NCBI RefSeq assembly: GCF_006715975.1
Contig: NZ_VFOF01000001.1
Location: 1,126,001 to 1,190,000 of the forward strand
Direction of reading: 5' to 3'
DNA from: Zymomonas mobilis
GTDB taxonomy: Bacteria > Pseudomonadota > Alphaproteobacteria > Sphingomonadales > Sphingomonadaceae
DNA: 64,000 nt
Shown: one piece after another, positions 1-8,554 of the stretch
How positions within the stretch are numbered: the first letter of the stretch is position 1
How the letters are laid out: every line of letters begins with the position of its first letter
Notes under the pieces: model-generated
Database searches by the model: none
The model's input: only the letters and a program-made list of their open reading frames with translations
What the model was told of the DNA's origin: nothing
Position numbers and translations under genes: made by a program

Positions 1-384
1 AGGATAACCGCTGGCTTTCGCCCTCATTTCAAGAGACAGGCCGTCTTTCAGAGCGGTATCAGGAAGAGCAGGGCGTGCATGAGGGGGTTTTACGATACCA
101 CGCTCGATAACGGTTTCCCGAATAATCTCGACGCGCAGCAAGCTGCCTTTGGTGAGGGAGCGAGGCACCGAAGCGACCCAGACAGGATCGCCTTTATCGG
201 TGGTAGCCATTGTCCGACCCGTAGCATTGATCCCGTCTGCTAAACGGACATCTATAACCGATCCCGCTCGTAAGCAAGGCGTGTCCGTTTCTATACGCGC
301 CTGAACAATGGTATCATCATCGGCCAATAAAGCGGCACGGGTTTCCCCGATGCCTTTTTCAATTAACCATTCATAGGAAATCAT
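1..384 (-). CDS. RNase E/G-family ribonuclease, N-terminal part (runs off the left edge)
   Basis: The first 128 codons of a minus-strand gene are visible. They begin MISYEWLIEKGIGETRAALL at 384 and stay open to base 1. The opening resembles the short RNase E/G-like nucleases of sphingomonads, in which an S1-like RNA-binding region precedes the catalytic domain; the catalytic residues lie outside the window. The maf stop codon directly abuts this ATG, so the two are probably co-transcribed and translationally coupled. The order infA, maf, RNase is common in alphaproteobacteria and supports the call. Family assignment is inferred from the N-terminus and context only. Confidence 0.75.
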   Translation of the reverse strand, partial: MISYEWLIEKGIGETRAALLADDDTIVQARIETDTPCLRAGSVIDVRLADGINATGRTMATTDKGDPVWVASVPRSLTKGSLLRVEIIRETVIERGIVKPPHARPALPDTALKDGLSLEMRAKASGYP

Positions 385-993
385 TCAGGCAGGTTCTTTT
401 TCGGAAAGAGACGTCGCTGAAATAGGCCAACCGGCATTTATCAATAAATGGCGGGTTTCATAGAGGGGCAGCCCCATAACGGAAGAATGGCTGCCGGCTA
501 GAAAACGGATAAACGATTCAGCATAGCCTTGAATGGCATAACCGCCCGCTTTTCCTTGCCATTCTCCACTAGCCACATAGTCTTCTATTTCTTGAGGGCT
601 GAAGGGTTTGAATGTGACGATGCTGGATGATACCCGCAAGGCCGTAGGCGCGCCGTCTTTTTTCAAAGCAACTGCCGTTAAAACACGATGCCGCCGCCCA
701 GATAACAGCTTGAGATAGGATGTTGCCTGTTTTTCGTTTTCTGCCTTAGGCAAAATACGACGGCCTGCGGCAACAACAGTATCTGCGGCCAGAACAAAAG
801 AGTCAGAATTACGAGATGCTGCCCATTCTGCCTTTTCGTTGGCCATCCGCTGGACATATTCTAGCGGACGTTCACCTTTATGGGGTGTTTCATCAATATC
901 TGCTGGAAGAACAAAATCGGGTTTAATACCGATACGTGCCAGCAATGCCAGCCGACGAGGACTGGCAGAAGCAAGAATAAGCGAAGATGCCAT
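385..993 (-). CDS. maf: Maf-family nucleoside triphosphate pyrophosphatase
   Basis: 202 residues, normal Maf length. The N-terminal ILASASPRR signature is the family's nucleotide-binding loop. Maf/YhdE proteins hydrolyse canonical or modified nucleoside triphosphates (dTTP/UTP or m7GTP types) and are linked to septum control. The gene sits between infA (4 nt upstream) and an RNase E/G-type gene whose ATG follows directly, so the three probably form one transcript. Substrate specificity cannot be decided from the sequence. Confidence 0.92.
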   Translation of the reverse strand: MASSLILASASPRRLALLARIGIKPDFVLPADIDETPHKGERPLEYVQRMANEKAEWAASRNSDSFVLAADTVVAAGRRILPKAENEKQATSYLKLLSGRRHRVLTAVALKKDGAPTALRVSSSIVTFKPFSPQEIEDYVASGEWQGKAGGYAIQGYAESFIRFLAGSHSSVMGLPLYETRHLLINAGWPISATSLSEKEPA

Positions 994-997
994 AAAA

Positions 998-1216
998 TTA
1001 TTTAAAGCGGTAGGTGATCCGCCCTTTGGTCAGATCATAAGGGGTCAGTTCGACCAAAACTTCATCACCGACCAAGACGCGAATACGGTTTTTCCGCATT
1101 TTACCAGCCGTATGACCCAGAATTTCATGGTCATTTTCTAATTGAACACGGAACATCGCGTTGGGAAGAAGTTCCACAACACGACCACGCATTTCGAGTA
1201 ATTCTTCTTTTGCCAA
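998..1216 (-). CDS. infA: Translation initiation factor IF-1
   Basis: 72 residues, the standard IF-1 length, forming a single OB-fold domain. The typical MAKEE start, the [12 protein letters not shown] segment and the [11 protein letters not shown] end are all present. IF-1 binds the 30S A site during initiation. It lies just upstream of maf and the RNase gene on the same strand. An AAAGAAG/AGGCTCC-like purine patch precedes the ATG at 1216. Confidence 0.98.
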
Positions 1217-1434
1217 ATGGAGCCTCTTTAATTTTCGATAGACAGAATATTATTCTGTGCCAGTTTGAAATTTAGCCGAATTTTTAACATCAGGCTTTTA
1301 CAAAAGATAATGCACAAAAATGCTAAAAATACCGACAGGTAAAAATGCCTTCGGCAGCCGAAACTGCCGAGACTAAAAGCGCTCTTAACGTGATACGGCA
1401 TAAAAAGAAAGCCGTGATCCCAAAAAAGCTATTG

Positions 1435-2064
1435 TCAGGAAGCGGGCATTGTTACCTGTTGTTGATCCAACCAACTGGCGACTTCACCAGAAAGCTGGTT
1501 TGCCGCTTTGTTTAAAATATTGGCGACACTCACCGCATCTTGTTTGGTAACGGGCTGCCTTATTTCAAAATGATGGCTGGTAACGGTTTCCATCTTTTTG
1601 TCATTACTACCACGGAAAAAGGCATCATAAGTAATGACAACTTGTTGATGGACAGCATCCAATCCAAAGGCCGATAAATTACCCGTTAGGCGATAGGAAA
1701 CACCAACTGCGGAGCGATAGCTGACAACCATAAAGCGATTATGGCTGGCAATCGTTTCAGAAAGAACGTTACCGAAAAGATGAGATGGGGAATCAACCCA
1801 AACAGCATCTGTCAGATACGCAATCGTCGTTGGGCTGGTCGTTACCGGAATACGGGTAACTTTTAACTCGGCAGGGACAGCAGGCGGCGCCACCAGCAAT
1901 AATGGTTTGCTTTGCGAAGACGGCTTGTCATTAGCCGGAGCCGCCGCAGTCGCCGTTAGCGTCAGCAAATTTTTGGGCGGCTTGTGGTTACCTATATTGA
2001 CACAACCCGCCGTTAAAAGAGCGGCCAGAGGAAGCATCAGGGCTGAAGTATAACGATAATTCAT
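1435..2064 (-). CDS. ABC-type transport auxiliary lipoprotein of the Mla/MCE system
   Basis: 209 residues. Residues 1-21 form a lipoprotein signal peptide with a lipobox ending LTAGC, so the mature protein should be anchored through Cys21. The remainder matches the pattern of the ABC-transport auxiliary lipoproteins (PqiC/DUF330 type) that accompany MlaE-MlaF-MlaD in alphaproteobacteria. It starts 5 nt after the mlaD stop and is the last gene of the operon. Likely role: periplasmic or outer-membrane partner in phospholipid transport between the membranes. Confidence 0.8.
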   Translation of the reverse strand: MNYRYTSALMLPLAALLTAGCVNIGNHKPPKNLLTLTATAAAPANDKPSSQSKPLLLVAPPAVPAELKVTRIPVTTSPTTIAYLTDAVWVDSPSHLFGNVLSETIASHNRFMVVSYRSAVGVSYRLTGNLSAFGLDAVHQQVVITYDAFFRGSNDKKMETVTSHHFEIRQPVTKQDAVSVANILNKAANQLSGEVASWLDQQQVTMPAS

Positions 2065-2069
2065 AACAC

Positions 2070-3017
2070 CTAATCCTTTGGCTTATAATCTGGTAACGAT
2101 TGGCCTTTTATCATGCCTTCGGCACCGTTTTGATTGATACGATCGGTTAATGACGACATGCTGCCGATCATATCGTGCAGATCATGCACTAACTGATCGA
2201 ATTGTGGCATCGTCTCATTTGAGAAATGATGAACACCAGGACGTGCATCCAGAAGCATTTCATTCAGATTTTGCATACTGTCATGAGCCGCCATAACCGT
2301 TTCTTTCAAATGCGCGGTTGCGGGATGAATATCCTGTTTAACCGTATCATTTGTCGTATGGGCTAATTCGCCGATTTGCTGACCCGCATCGCTCAAATTG
2401 AGCAGAGCGTGATGCGCATCATCCATGATTTGCCGCATTTTAGGCGACTGGGTCGCAAGATTGCTGGATAGCGTGTTCAAATTATCCAAAATTCTGGCAA
2501 TAGACTGCTGATTATGGTCATTCAGAAGATCGCTCATCCGTTCGGCCAGCGTTGTAATCCGTTCGATCAACTGAGGTGCGCTGTTCAATAACTGTCCCAA
2601 AGCACCCGGTTTCGTCGGAATAACGGGCTCACCGAAAGGCCCATGATTATCAATCGGTTTTGCCCCCGCGACACCACCAGCCAAGGTAATCTGGTTCACG
2701 CCAGAAAAGCCAACACTCGACATGGTAGCCGTTGTGCCTTCAAGAACAGGGGTGTCAGCGTTTAAGCTAATTCTGACACGCACAAAATCAGGATTATTCG
2801 GCAATAATTTGATTTCTTTCACCTGACCTGACGGGACACCGGAATAGGTAACCGAACTGCCTTTTGCCAAGCCATCGACCGATTGGTGGAAAAAGATATC
2901 ATACTGATGCGTTTCAGCGCCGGAAACGCGGCCTATCCAAACGAGAACCGTGGCAATTAAAGCCAACAATATCAGCGTAATACTACCAACAAGGATATAA
3001 TTGGAGCGGGTTTCCAT
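2070..3017 (-). CDS. mlaD: MlaD-like MCE-domain phospholipid transport protein
   Basis: The start chosen is METRSN at 3017, because TAAGGA lies just upstream and the mlaF stop is 10 nt away; a longer reading frame into mlaF exists but is not needed. One N-terminal transmembrane helix (about residues 7-28) is followed by an MCE domain (about 38-120, with the YSGVPSGQVKEI stretch). A long helical C-terminus rich in coiled-coil-like heptads follows. MlaD proteins form hexameric periplasmic rings on the MlaE permease and carry phospholipids across the periplasm. Confidence 0.92.
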   Translation of the reverse strand: METRSNYILVGSITLILLALIATVLVWIGRVSGAETHQYDIFFHQSVDGLAKGSSVTYSGVPSGQVKEIKLLPNNPDFVRVRISLNADTPVLEGTTATMSSVGFSGVNQITLAGGVAGAKPIDNHGPFGEPVIPTKPGALGQLLNSAPQLIERITTLAERMSDLLNDHNQQSIARILDNLNTLSSNLATQSPKMRQIMDDAHHALLNLSDAGQQIGELAHTTNDTVKQDIHPATAHLKETVMAAHDSMQNLNEMLLDARPGVHHFSNETMPQFDQLVHDLHDMIGSMSSLTDRINQNGAEGMIKGQSLPDYKPKD

Positions 3018-3027
3018 TGTCTGTTCC

Positions 3028-3819
3028 TTATGCTCCTGTCTTTCTGGCTTCAAAAGATTCCGCAGCTGCCCGACCACGTGGTCCATTGAAGTAACGTTTT
3101 ATCCATGGATGATCGAGTTTAGTCAGATTTTCGACCGAATCGACAGCCAGAACTTTTCGATCTGCCAAGACAGCAACACGATCGCAAATATTATAAAGAC
3201 TATCGAGATCATGGGTAATCATGAATACGGTCAAGCCCAGCATTTTGCGAAGCCCCAGAATAAGGGCATCAATCGCATCAGCGCTCACCGGATCAAGACC
3301 AGAGGTGGGTTCATCCAAAAACAGTAAATCAGGATCCAATGCTAAAGCGCGCGCCAATCCCGCTCTTTTCCGCATACCACCGGATAATTCCGAGTTAAAT
3401 TTTACCCCGACATCTTCAGGAAGGTCGGTCATAGCGATTTTGTATGACGCGATTTGTTCTAAAAGCGTTTCGTCGAGATCAGGATAATATTCCCGCAACG
3501 GCACTTTAACATTTTCAGTGATATTCAAGGTCGAGAACAGGGCGCTTTCTTGGAATAAAACGCCCCAATGACGGCTAACCATCCGCATGTTAAGCGGGTC
3601 TTTGCCCACCATTTCATGCCCTAAAACCTTGATAGAACCAGCCGTCGGTTGTTGCAGCCCAATAATAGAGCGCATCAAAACAGATTTACCGGTTCCAGAA
3701 CCGCCAACAAGCCCTAAAATTTCGCCTTTTCTGACATTCAGATCAACACCGTCATGTACGATCTGACTACCAAAACTGTTTTTAAGGCCTTCTATTTGTA
3801 TAATATCAGAATCGCTCAT
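3028..3819 (-). CDS. mlaF: Mla ABC transporter ATP-binding protein
   Basis: 263 residues from MSDSDIIQIEGL at 3819; this ATG overlaps the mlaE stop by 4 nt (ATGA), the usual coupling in this operon. Walker A is GGSGTGKS, the signature is LSGGMRKRAGLARAL, and Walker B is LLFLDEPTSGLDP. This is the MlaF/Ttg2A type of ATPase that energises MCE lipid transport at the inner membrane. It is followed at 10 nt by mlaD. Longer N-terminal extensions are in frame but overlap mlaE and lack a ribosome-binding site. Confidence 0.95.
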   Translation of the reverse strand: MSDSDIIQIEGLKNSFGSQIVHDGVDLNVRKGEILGLVGGSGTGKSVLMRSIIGLQQPTAGSIKVLGHEMVGKDPLNMRMVSRHWGVLFQESALFSTLNITENVKVPLREYYPDLDETLLEQIASYKIAMTDLPEDVGVKFNSELSGGMRKRAGLARALALDPDLLFLDEPTSGLDPVSADAIDALILGLRKMLGLTVFMITHDLDSLYNICDRVAVLADRKVLAVDSVENLTKLDHPWIKRYFNGPRGRAAAESFEARKTGA

Positions 3820-4925
3820 ACCCAGCCTATTTCGGAAAAGAATACGGCAAAGAAGGCATCGAGAACGATTACCAAAAAGATAGAATGAACAACGGCTTTT
3901 GTCGTGCAATAGCCTAATTGTTCCGCATTACCTTTAACCTGTGTTCCCTGAAAACATCCGGCGACAGCAATCAATGCCCCAAAAATTGGGGCTTTGATTA
4001 AGCCGACAGCAACATCGGTATAAGGGATAACTTCTCTTAACCGCGTGATGAAAGTCGTCGGTGGTATATCCAGCACTGACCAACATAGTAATCCACCACC
4101 GACGATGGCAGCGATAGTTGCATAGAAACCAAGGAGCGGCATCATGAGGATGCTGGCAATAAAGCGGGGTAAAACCAGACTTTCCATCGGTGAAACACCG
4201 ATAATGCGCATCGCGTCAATTTCTTCTGCTAAATTCATCGAACCGATTTGCGCCGCAAAGGCGGAGCCGGAACGACCAGCTACCATGATGGCCGTCATTA
4301 AAACGCCCAATTCACGGAAAGAAATACGTCCAACCAGATTAATACTATAAATTTCTGCGCCGAATTGCCGCAGCTGGACAGCACCTTGCTGCGCGATCAC
4401 AACCCCGACAAGAACACTCATCAAACCGACGATGGCCAAAGCATTCACACCGACCGATTCCATCTGGCAAATAATCGCCGTGGTTCTCAATCGGCTGGGA
4501 TGGCAGATGGTATGCCATATACTAATAAGTAAGGCGCCGAAAAAGTTAATCAAACCTAATGCTGTATACCAGACATGGACGGCATTTTTACCAACCCCTG
4601 TCAGTACATAGATTAAAGGCGACAAAGCCTTTGGTTCAGGAGGTAAGGGGCGATCATATTGGGATATCCGTTCAAGGATATGCGCCATACCAGCATCCGC
4701 GCCTTTTACCTCGGCGTTATTTTCCTGTGCCAGTTTATGCACAACCCATGCACCGGCAGTATCCATCCGATGCAGGTTTGAAAGGTCGATCACTTTTATG
4801 GATGGAAGAGTGTTTAGCTTATTCGACAAGCTATCGAGATGGGCAAGCGTCAACACACCTTGCAAGGCAAGTTGATCACCCTCTATATCAAAGCTAAAAT
4901 CATCAGAACCGGTCATGTCGTGCAA
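3816..4925 (-). CDS. mlaE: Mla ABC permease with N-terminal STAS-like domain
   Basis: 369 residues. Residues 1-95 look like a STAS domain (the region VIDLSNLHRMDTAGAW), the part that is a separate MlaB protein in E. coli. The remainder is the MlaE/DUF140 permease with several membrane helices and the conserved segment around GRSGSAFAAQIGSM. The fusion is common in alphaproteobacteria. MHDMTG gives two candidate starts three codons apart (4925 and 4916). First gene of the mlaE-F-D-lipoprotein operon; it moves phospholipids between inner membrane and MlaD. Confidence 0.93.
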   Translation of the reverse strand: MHDMTGSDDFSFDIEGDQLALQGVLTLAHLDSLSNKLNTLPSIKVIDLSNLHRMDTAGAWVVHKLAQENNAEVKGADAGMAHILERISQYDRPLPPEPKALSPLIYVLTGVGKNAVHVWYTALGLINFFGALLISIWHTICHPSRLRTTAIICQMESVGVNALAIVGLMSVLVGVVIAQQGAVQLRQFGAEIYSINLVGRISFRELGVLMTAIMVAGRSGSAFAAQIGSMNLAEEIDAMRIIGVSPMESLVLPRFIASILMMPLLGFYATIAAIVGGGLLCWSVLDIPPTTFITRLREVIPYTDVAVGLIKAPIFGALIAVAGCFQGTQVKGNAEQLGYCTTKAVVHSIFLVIVLDAFFAVFFSEIGWV

Positions 4926-5042
4926 ACCATGAGCCAGATTGAAAAAAACAGCAACCCAATAGAACCAAAAACTTTTAATAAATACTGCTGTAGAAATTCA
5001 AATAACAAATGAAGATCAGTATGGCTTTATTATGAAAGTACA

Positions 5043-5069
5043 AAAAAAGCTGCCAATGGCAGCTTTTTT
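5043..5069 (-). terminator. Intrinsic terminator after the deoxyhypusine-synthase-like gene
   Basis: A perfect 12-bp stem, AAAAAAGCTGCC paired with GGCAGCTTTTTT, around a 3-nt loop. It lies 26 nt beyond the stop of the minus-strand gene at 5096. The A/T-rich stem ends give a U-tract in either direction, but only the minus-strand gene ends here. Confidence 0.85.
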
Positions 5070-5095
5070 CGCAAGAAATGGATATGTTTTTTTTC

Positions 5096-6151
5096 TTAGT
5101 CGTTGAAAAGTTTGCTCCATGCCCGTGGTTCACGGTTTTTCCAGAAACCGCGATGCCATGCATCAGAAGCCAATAACGGTAAGACTGAACCGGCTTCGGC
5201 ATAAACCATCTGTTCAAGGGCGGTATCGACCTTGCCCCAGCTAGCAGCTTCTTTCAGTGTCGAAGAAGAGCAAGCACCATCTCGGACATCAGCAACCGTG
5301 ATCTGCACGGCATATTTATGCATTTCGACATCTTCATGGCCAAGCACTTCGGCGCAAACAACGGTATCCTGAACGAAGTTTTTCGGAACACCTCCGCCAA
5401 TCATCAAAAGGCCAGTTGTGCCAGCTTCGATTTTGATATCGGTCAATTCGCGGAAATCAGCCGCTGCATCCAGCATGACATAAGGCTTTTTATCACGGAT
5501 GCGTTCAACCTGATGCTTCACCAGACCGAAACCGGCAGAAGAATCAACAAAAGCTGGGCAGAAAATCGGCACATCATGTTCATAGGCCAATTTAACAAGG
5601 CTGTTTTCTTTTTTGCCATGTTCGGAAAGGTAACGACCCATTTCACGAATGAAAGCGCGGCTGGAATAGCCACCCGGTGCCAAAGATTCTGCGATTTTGT
5701 AAATCGTGTTGTCGCAGTCCTGAAGCTTTTCTTCATCGATATAGGTATCGTAGATACGATCGATATAAAGCGAACGGAGCGTCATATCATCAGGCACTTC
5801 TAAAGCCTGATAATGCTTGTGTCCCAAGCCTTCGAAGAAATCCATATCAACAATGGAAGCACCGGTTGCAACAACGCCGTCAATCATGTTGGAACGGAGC
5901 AATTCGGCATAGGCATCCATGCAACCACCAGCCGAGGTAGAACCGGCAATGACCAAGAAGATGGTGCATTTAGGATCAGCCAACATCTGATTATAGATAT
6001 CGGTTGCCCGTGCCAGATCGCGGCTGGTGAAGCTCATTTTGCCCATGGCATCAATGATCGGACGAGCATCGAAGCTACGGATGTCGATATGTTCGACTTC
6101 TGTCGATAATAATTCAGCCTTGCGCTGATCGTTTGCTTTTGAATCTGTCAT
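5096..6151 (-). CDS. Deoxyhypusine synthase-like polyamine enzyme (homospermidine synthase type?)
   Basis: 351 residues, the size of the DHS fold. The motif EAASWGK near the C-terminus carries the catalytic lysine (K307) that forms the enzyme-imine in deoxyhypusine synthase. The NAD-binding GGGVPKN stretch is at 252-258. Bacteria lack eIF5A, so the substrate is presumably a free polyamine: transfer of an aminobutyl group to putrescine (homospermidine) or a related reaction. A PLP ornithine decarboxylase lies 90 nt upstream on the same strand and would supply putrescine, which supports a polyamine role. The exact product is inference. Confidence 0.8.
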   Translation of the reverse strand: MTDSKANDQRKAELLSTEVEHIDIRSFDARPIIDAMGKMSFTSRDLARATDIYNQMLADPKCTIFLVIAGSTSAGGCMDAYAELLRSNMIDGVVATGASIVDMDFFEGLGHKHYQALEVPDDMTLRSLYIDRIYDTYIDEEKLQDCDNTIYKIAESLAPGGYSSRAFIREMGRYLSEHGKKENSLVKLAYEHDVPIFCPAFVDSSAGFGLVKHQVERIRDKKPYVMLDAAADFRELTDIKIEAGTTGLLMIGGGVPKNFVQDTVVCAEVLGHEDVEMHKYAVQITVADVRDGACSSSTLKEAASWGKVDTALEQMVYAEAGSVLPLLASDAWHRGFWKNREPRAWSKLFND

Positions 6152-6241
6152 AAAATGAAGCTCCGCTTGAATCCGGTAAAATTCTAGAATTTATTTAATA
6201 CTGAAAAAACTGTTCTCTTTCGTGACAATCGGAAAGACCGT

Positions 6242-7423
6242 TTAGCGCATGGCTATATTGAGTTCCTGATTATCAACGTCATTATAAAGGCTGGCCATCG
6301 GCTGATCTTCCACGACGACCGTCATGCTCGGTGTAAAACCGTTAAATCCAGTGCGCATCGCATTTCCATAAGCGCCGAGCATCCCGATTTCGATATAGTC
6401 ACCAACGGCAATATCAGCGGGTAACGGGAAAGGACCTGCCATATAATCCATATCATCGCAGGTCGGGCCATAAAAACTAAAATTGATATCGCGCGCCTGA
6501 TTGGATTCCGGCTTTAAAACTTTGACCGGAAAGCGCCAGTCCAGATGAGCGGCATCAAACAAGGCACCATAGGCACCATCATTGATATAAAGTTCATTGC
6601 CACGGCGTCGTTCAACCCGAACGATCAGGCTGGAATATTCAGCCGAAAGTGCGCGTCCCGGTTCAGCCCATAATTCTGCGGAATAAGAAATCGGCAAGGA
6701 TTCAAAGGCTTCATGAATAATGCGGAAATAATTTTCCAGATCCTGTGGTTCCATATCGGGATAGACCGACGGAAAACCGCCGCCGACATCAATAACGTCA
6801 ACGGTAACGCCCGCTTGAACAATCGCATCACGCGCCAATTCCATCGCCTGCATATAAGCGACAGGGGACATAGCTTGGCTGCCAACATGAAAGCAAATAC
6901 CAAGCGCATCAGATGCCTGACGTGCCGCCATTAACAGCGAAGCAGAGCTTGCCGGATCAATACCAAATTTGGAGCTAAGGCTCAATTTGGAATGATCGGA
7001 GGAAACTCGGAGCCGGACACATAACGTCAAATCTTTGGCGTGATCGGTTGCTCGCAGGATTTTATCGAGTTCATCCTGATTATCGAGAGAGAATGCACGC
7101 ACACCATGATCGAAATAGGCTTCGCGGATGACTTCTTCGGGCTTTACCGGATTCATAAAGCATAATGTCGCATCCGGTAACAGATGACGCACCAAACGGA
7201 CTTCATTCGCAGAAGCAACGTCATAATGCGTGATACCCGCATCCCACAGACTACGAATAAGCGCCGGTGACGGATTGGCCTTAACCGCATACATCGTCGT
7301 TCCCGCAAATTTTTCAATAAAGAAGCGGGCGGCCCGATGGGCAGCTTGAGGGCGGATAAGGGTAACCGGTTCAACCGGACGAAGAGAAGTAGCTAACCCC
7401 AGCGCGCTATGATGTTTGTGCAA
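6242..7423 (-). CDS. Ornithine decarboxylase-type PLP enzyme (fold III)
   Basis: 393 residues. YAVKANP holds the PLP lysine (K48). HVGSQ (179-183), GGGFP (214-218) and EPGR (254-257) form the cofactor site, and GPTCDDMD (319-326) carries the catalytic cysteine typical of ornithine/lysine decarboxylases rather than diaminopimelate decarboxylase. The start is a TTG (MHKHHS) at 7423, chosen because GGAGG lies 9 nt upstream. That ribosome-binding site is part of a structured leader (see 7424-7540). Product: putrescine, probably used by the following deoxyhypusine-synthase-like enzyme. Lysine as a second substrate cannot be excluded. Confidence 0.88.
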   Translation of the reverse strand: MHKHHSALGLATSLRPVEPVTLIRPQAAHRAARFFIEKFAGTTMYAVKANPSPALIRSLWDAGITHYDVASANEVRLVRHLLPDATLCFMNPVKPEEVIREAYFDHGVRAFSLDNQDELDKILRATDHAKDLTLCVRLRVSSDHSKLSLSSKFGIDPASSASLLMAARQASDALGICFHVGSQAMSPVAYMQAMELARDAIVQAGVTVDVIDVGGGFPSVYPDMEPQDLENYFRIIHEAFESLPISYSAELWAEPGRALSAEYSSLIVRVERRRGNELYINDGAYGALFDAAHLDWRFPVKVLKPESNQARDINFSFYGPTCDDMDYMAGPFPLPADIAVGDYIEIGMLGAYGNAMRTGFNGFTPSMTVVVEDQPMASLYNDVDNQELNIAMR

Positions 7424-7540
7424 TTCAAGGGACCTCCAGAGGGTAGGGTGGCAAGACTAAGTGTAAAAAGCTGCCTTGCGGTTGGAAGTCCCATGGGGCA
7501 GCGGACGTCGCTTTTAAAAAGCGAATGTCAGGATGTAAAG
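7424..7540 (-). ncRNA. speF-like structured leader of the decarboxylase mRNA
   Basis: Read on the minus strand, the leader has a hairpin TCGCTTTT/AAAAGCGA (7508-7524). A second stem pairs GCTGCC (7497-7502) with GGCAGC (7470-7475). The loop of that second stem contains GGGACTTCC (7484-7492), which can pair along all nine bases, one G-U included, with GGAGGTCCC (7429-7437). That segment contains the Shine-Dalgarno sequence of the TTG start at 7423. The arrangement is a pseudoknot able to hide the ribosome-binding site. It resembles the speF RNA motif known upstream of alphaproteobacterial ornithine decarboxylases; that match is from memory of the family. Confidence 0.7.
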
Positions 7541-7707
7541 AAGATTATTATCTTGTCTATAGGTAATTATAATTTTTTTAAGAAAAATAAAGTTACGTGC
7601 CAAAAACACAGTAAATTTGTCAGATATTTGTTAGATATCAGTCACATAAATTTAAAAATTTGGCTGATTATCACTTTATAAAAATTAAAAATTTCAGAAA
7701 AAAGGCT

Positions 7708-7743
7708 GGCCATACATCGGATTGATTCCTGTCATGTATAGCC
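7708..7743 (-). terminator. Hairpin downstream of the hydrolase-like gene
   Basis: GGCCATACAT pairs with ATGTATAGCC with one mismatch around a 16-nt loop, starting 27 nt past the hydrolase stop (7771) on the minus strand. AT-rich sequence follows (TTTTTTCTGAAATTTTT on the minus strand), so it probably terminates that gene. The arm GCCATACATC recurs in the hairpin ahead of nrdD. Confidence 0.55.
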
Positions 7744-7770
7744 ACCTTATTCTCTCGCTATCGCGAGGCT

Positions 7771-8424
7771 TTACTGCCCGAGATCAGCTTTCAATCGCAT
7801 ATCCAGATAATCATCAACCGACGTCATCAATTCTGGCATTTCATTCTGGAAGAAATGGTTTGCCCCCGGAATAATGGATTGATCAATGGTGATATGTTTT
7901 TGGGTGCGCAGTTTATCCACCAATTTTTGCACTGCGCCGCCTGTTACAACCTCGTCACTTTCACCCTGAATAATAATGCCTGATGAAGGGCAGGGTGCCA
8001 AAAATGAAAAATCATACATATTGGCCGGTGGCGCAATAGAGATAAAACCTTTGATTTCAGGACGACGCATCAAGAGCTGCATGCCGATCCATGCGCCAAA
8101 ACCAAATCCGGCAACCCATGTCGTAACTGCTTCTGGATGAATGGATTGCACCCAGTCCAAAGCCGAGGCTGCGTCAGAGAGTTCCCCGATTCCGTTATCG
8201 AAAGTCCCTTGCGAGCGGCCGACACTTCTGAAATTAAAGCGCAAGGTCGCGAAACCGCGACGGGCAAAAGTTTGGTAAAGTGCCATGGTGATATGATTAT
8301 TCATCGTACCACCGCCTTGGGGATGCGGATGAAGAATTAAAGCAACAGGTGCCCTTGGTCGTGATCCAGGTTGAAATCGACCTTCAAGACGCCCTTCAGG
8401 GCCGGGGAAAATGACTGCAGGCAT
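7771..8424 (-). CDS. Alpha/beta-hydrolase-fold protein lacking the usual nucleophile serine
   Basis: 217 residues. The sequence follows the COG2945-like alpha/beta hydrolases (LHPHPQGGGTMNN near residues 31-43, FNFRSVGRSQG at 63-73). The acid position (GESD, D157) and the histidine (GANHFF, H190) are present. The nucleophile elbow, normally G-x-S-x-G, reads GFGFG (106-110), with Gly108 where the serine belongs; the DNA GGATTTGGTTTTGGC shows this directly. It may be catalytically dead or have another role. It is divergent from the cysteine desulfurase gene. True substrate unknown. Confidence 0.78.
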   Translation of the reverse strand: MPAVIFPGPEGRLEGRFQPGSRPRAPVALILHPHPQGGGTMNNHITMALYQTFARRGFATLRFNFRSVGRSQGTFDNGIGELSDAASALDWVQSIHPEAVTTWVAGFGFGAWIGMQLLMRRPEIKGFISIAPPANMYDFSFLAPCPSSGIIIQGESDEVVTGGAVQKLVDKLRTQKHITIDQSIIPGANHFFQNEMPELMTSVDDYLDMRLKADLGQ

Positions 8425-8554
8425 GGTTATCCATTTGGTTATCGGGCGAAAAACGCCCTAAAGACAAGTTATCATTCTTACTTATATAAGGTTAGGTTTC
8501 TTCTAAGCAATATTTCAAGCTTTTTTAGACATAGGCTGTGTAAGGATTTCATGC

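Noticed and set aside
7409-7681. 90-residue plus-strand ORF upstream of the decarboxylase
   Set aside because: It runs antisense through the structured leader, has no ribosome-binding site and a low-complexity AT-rich end.
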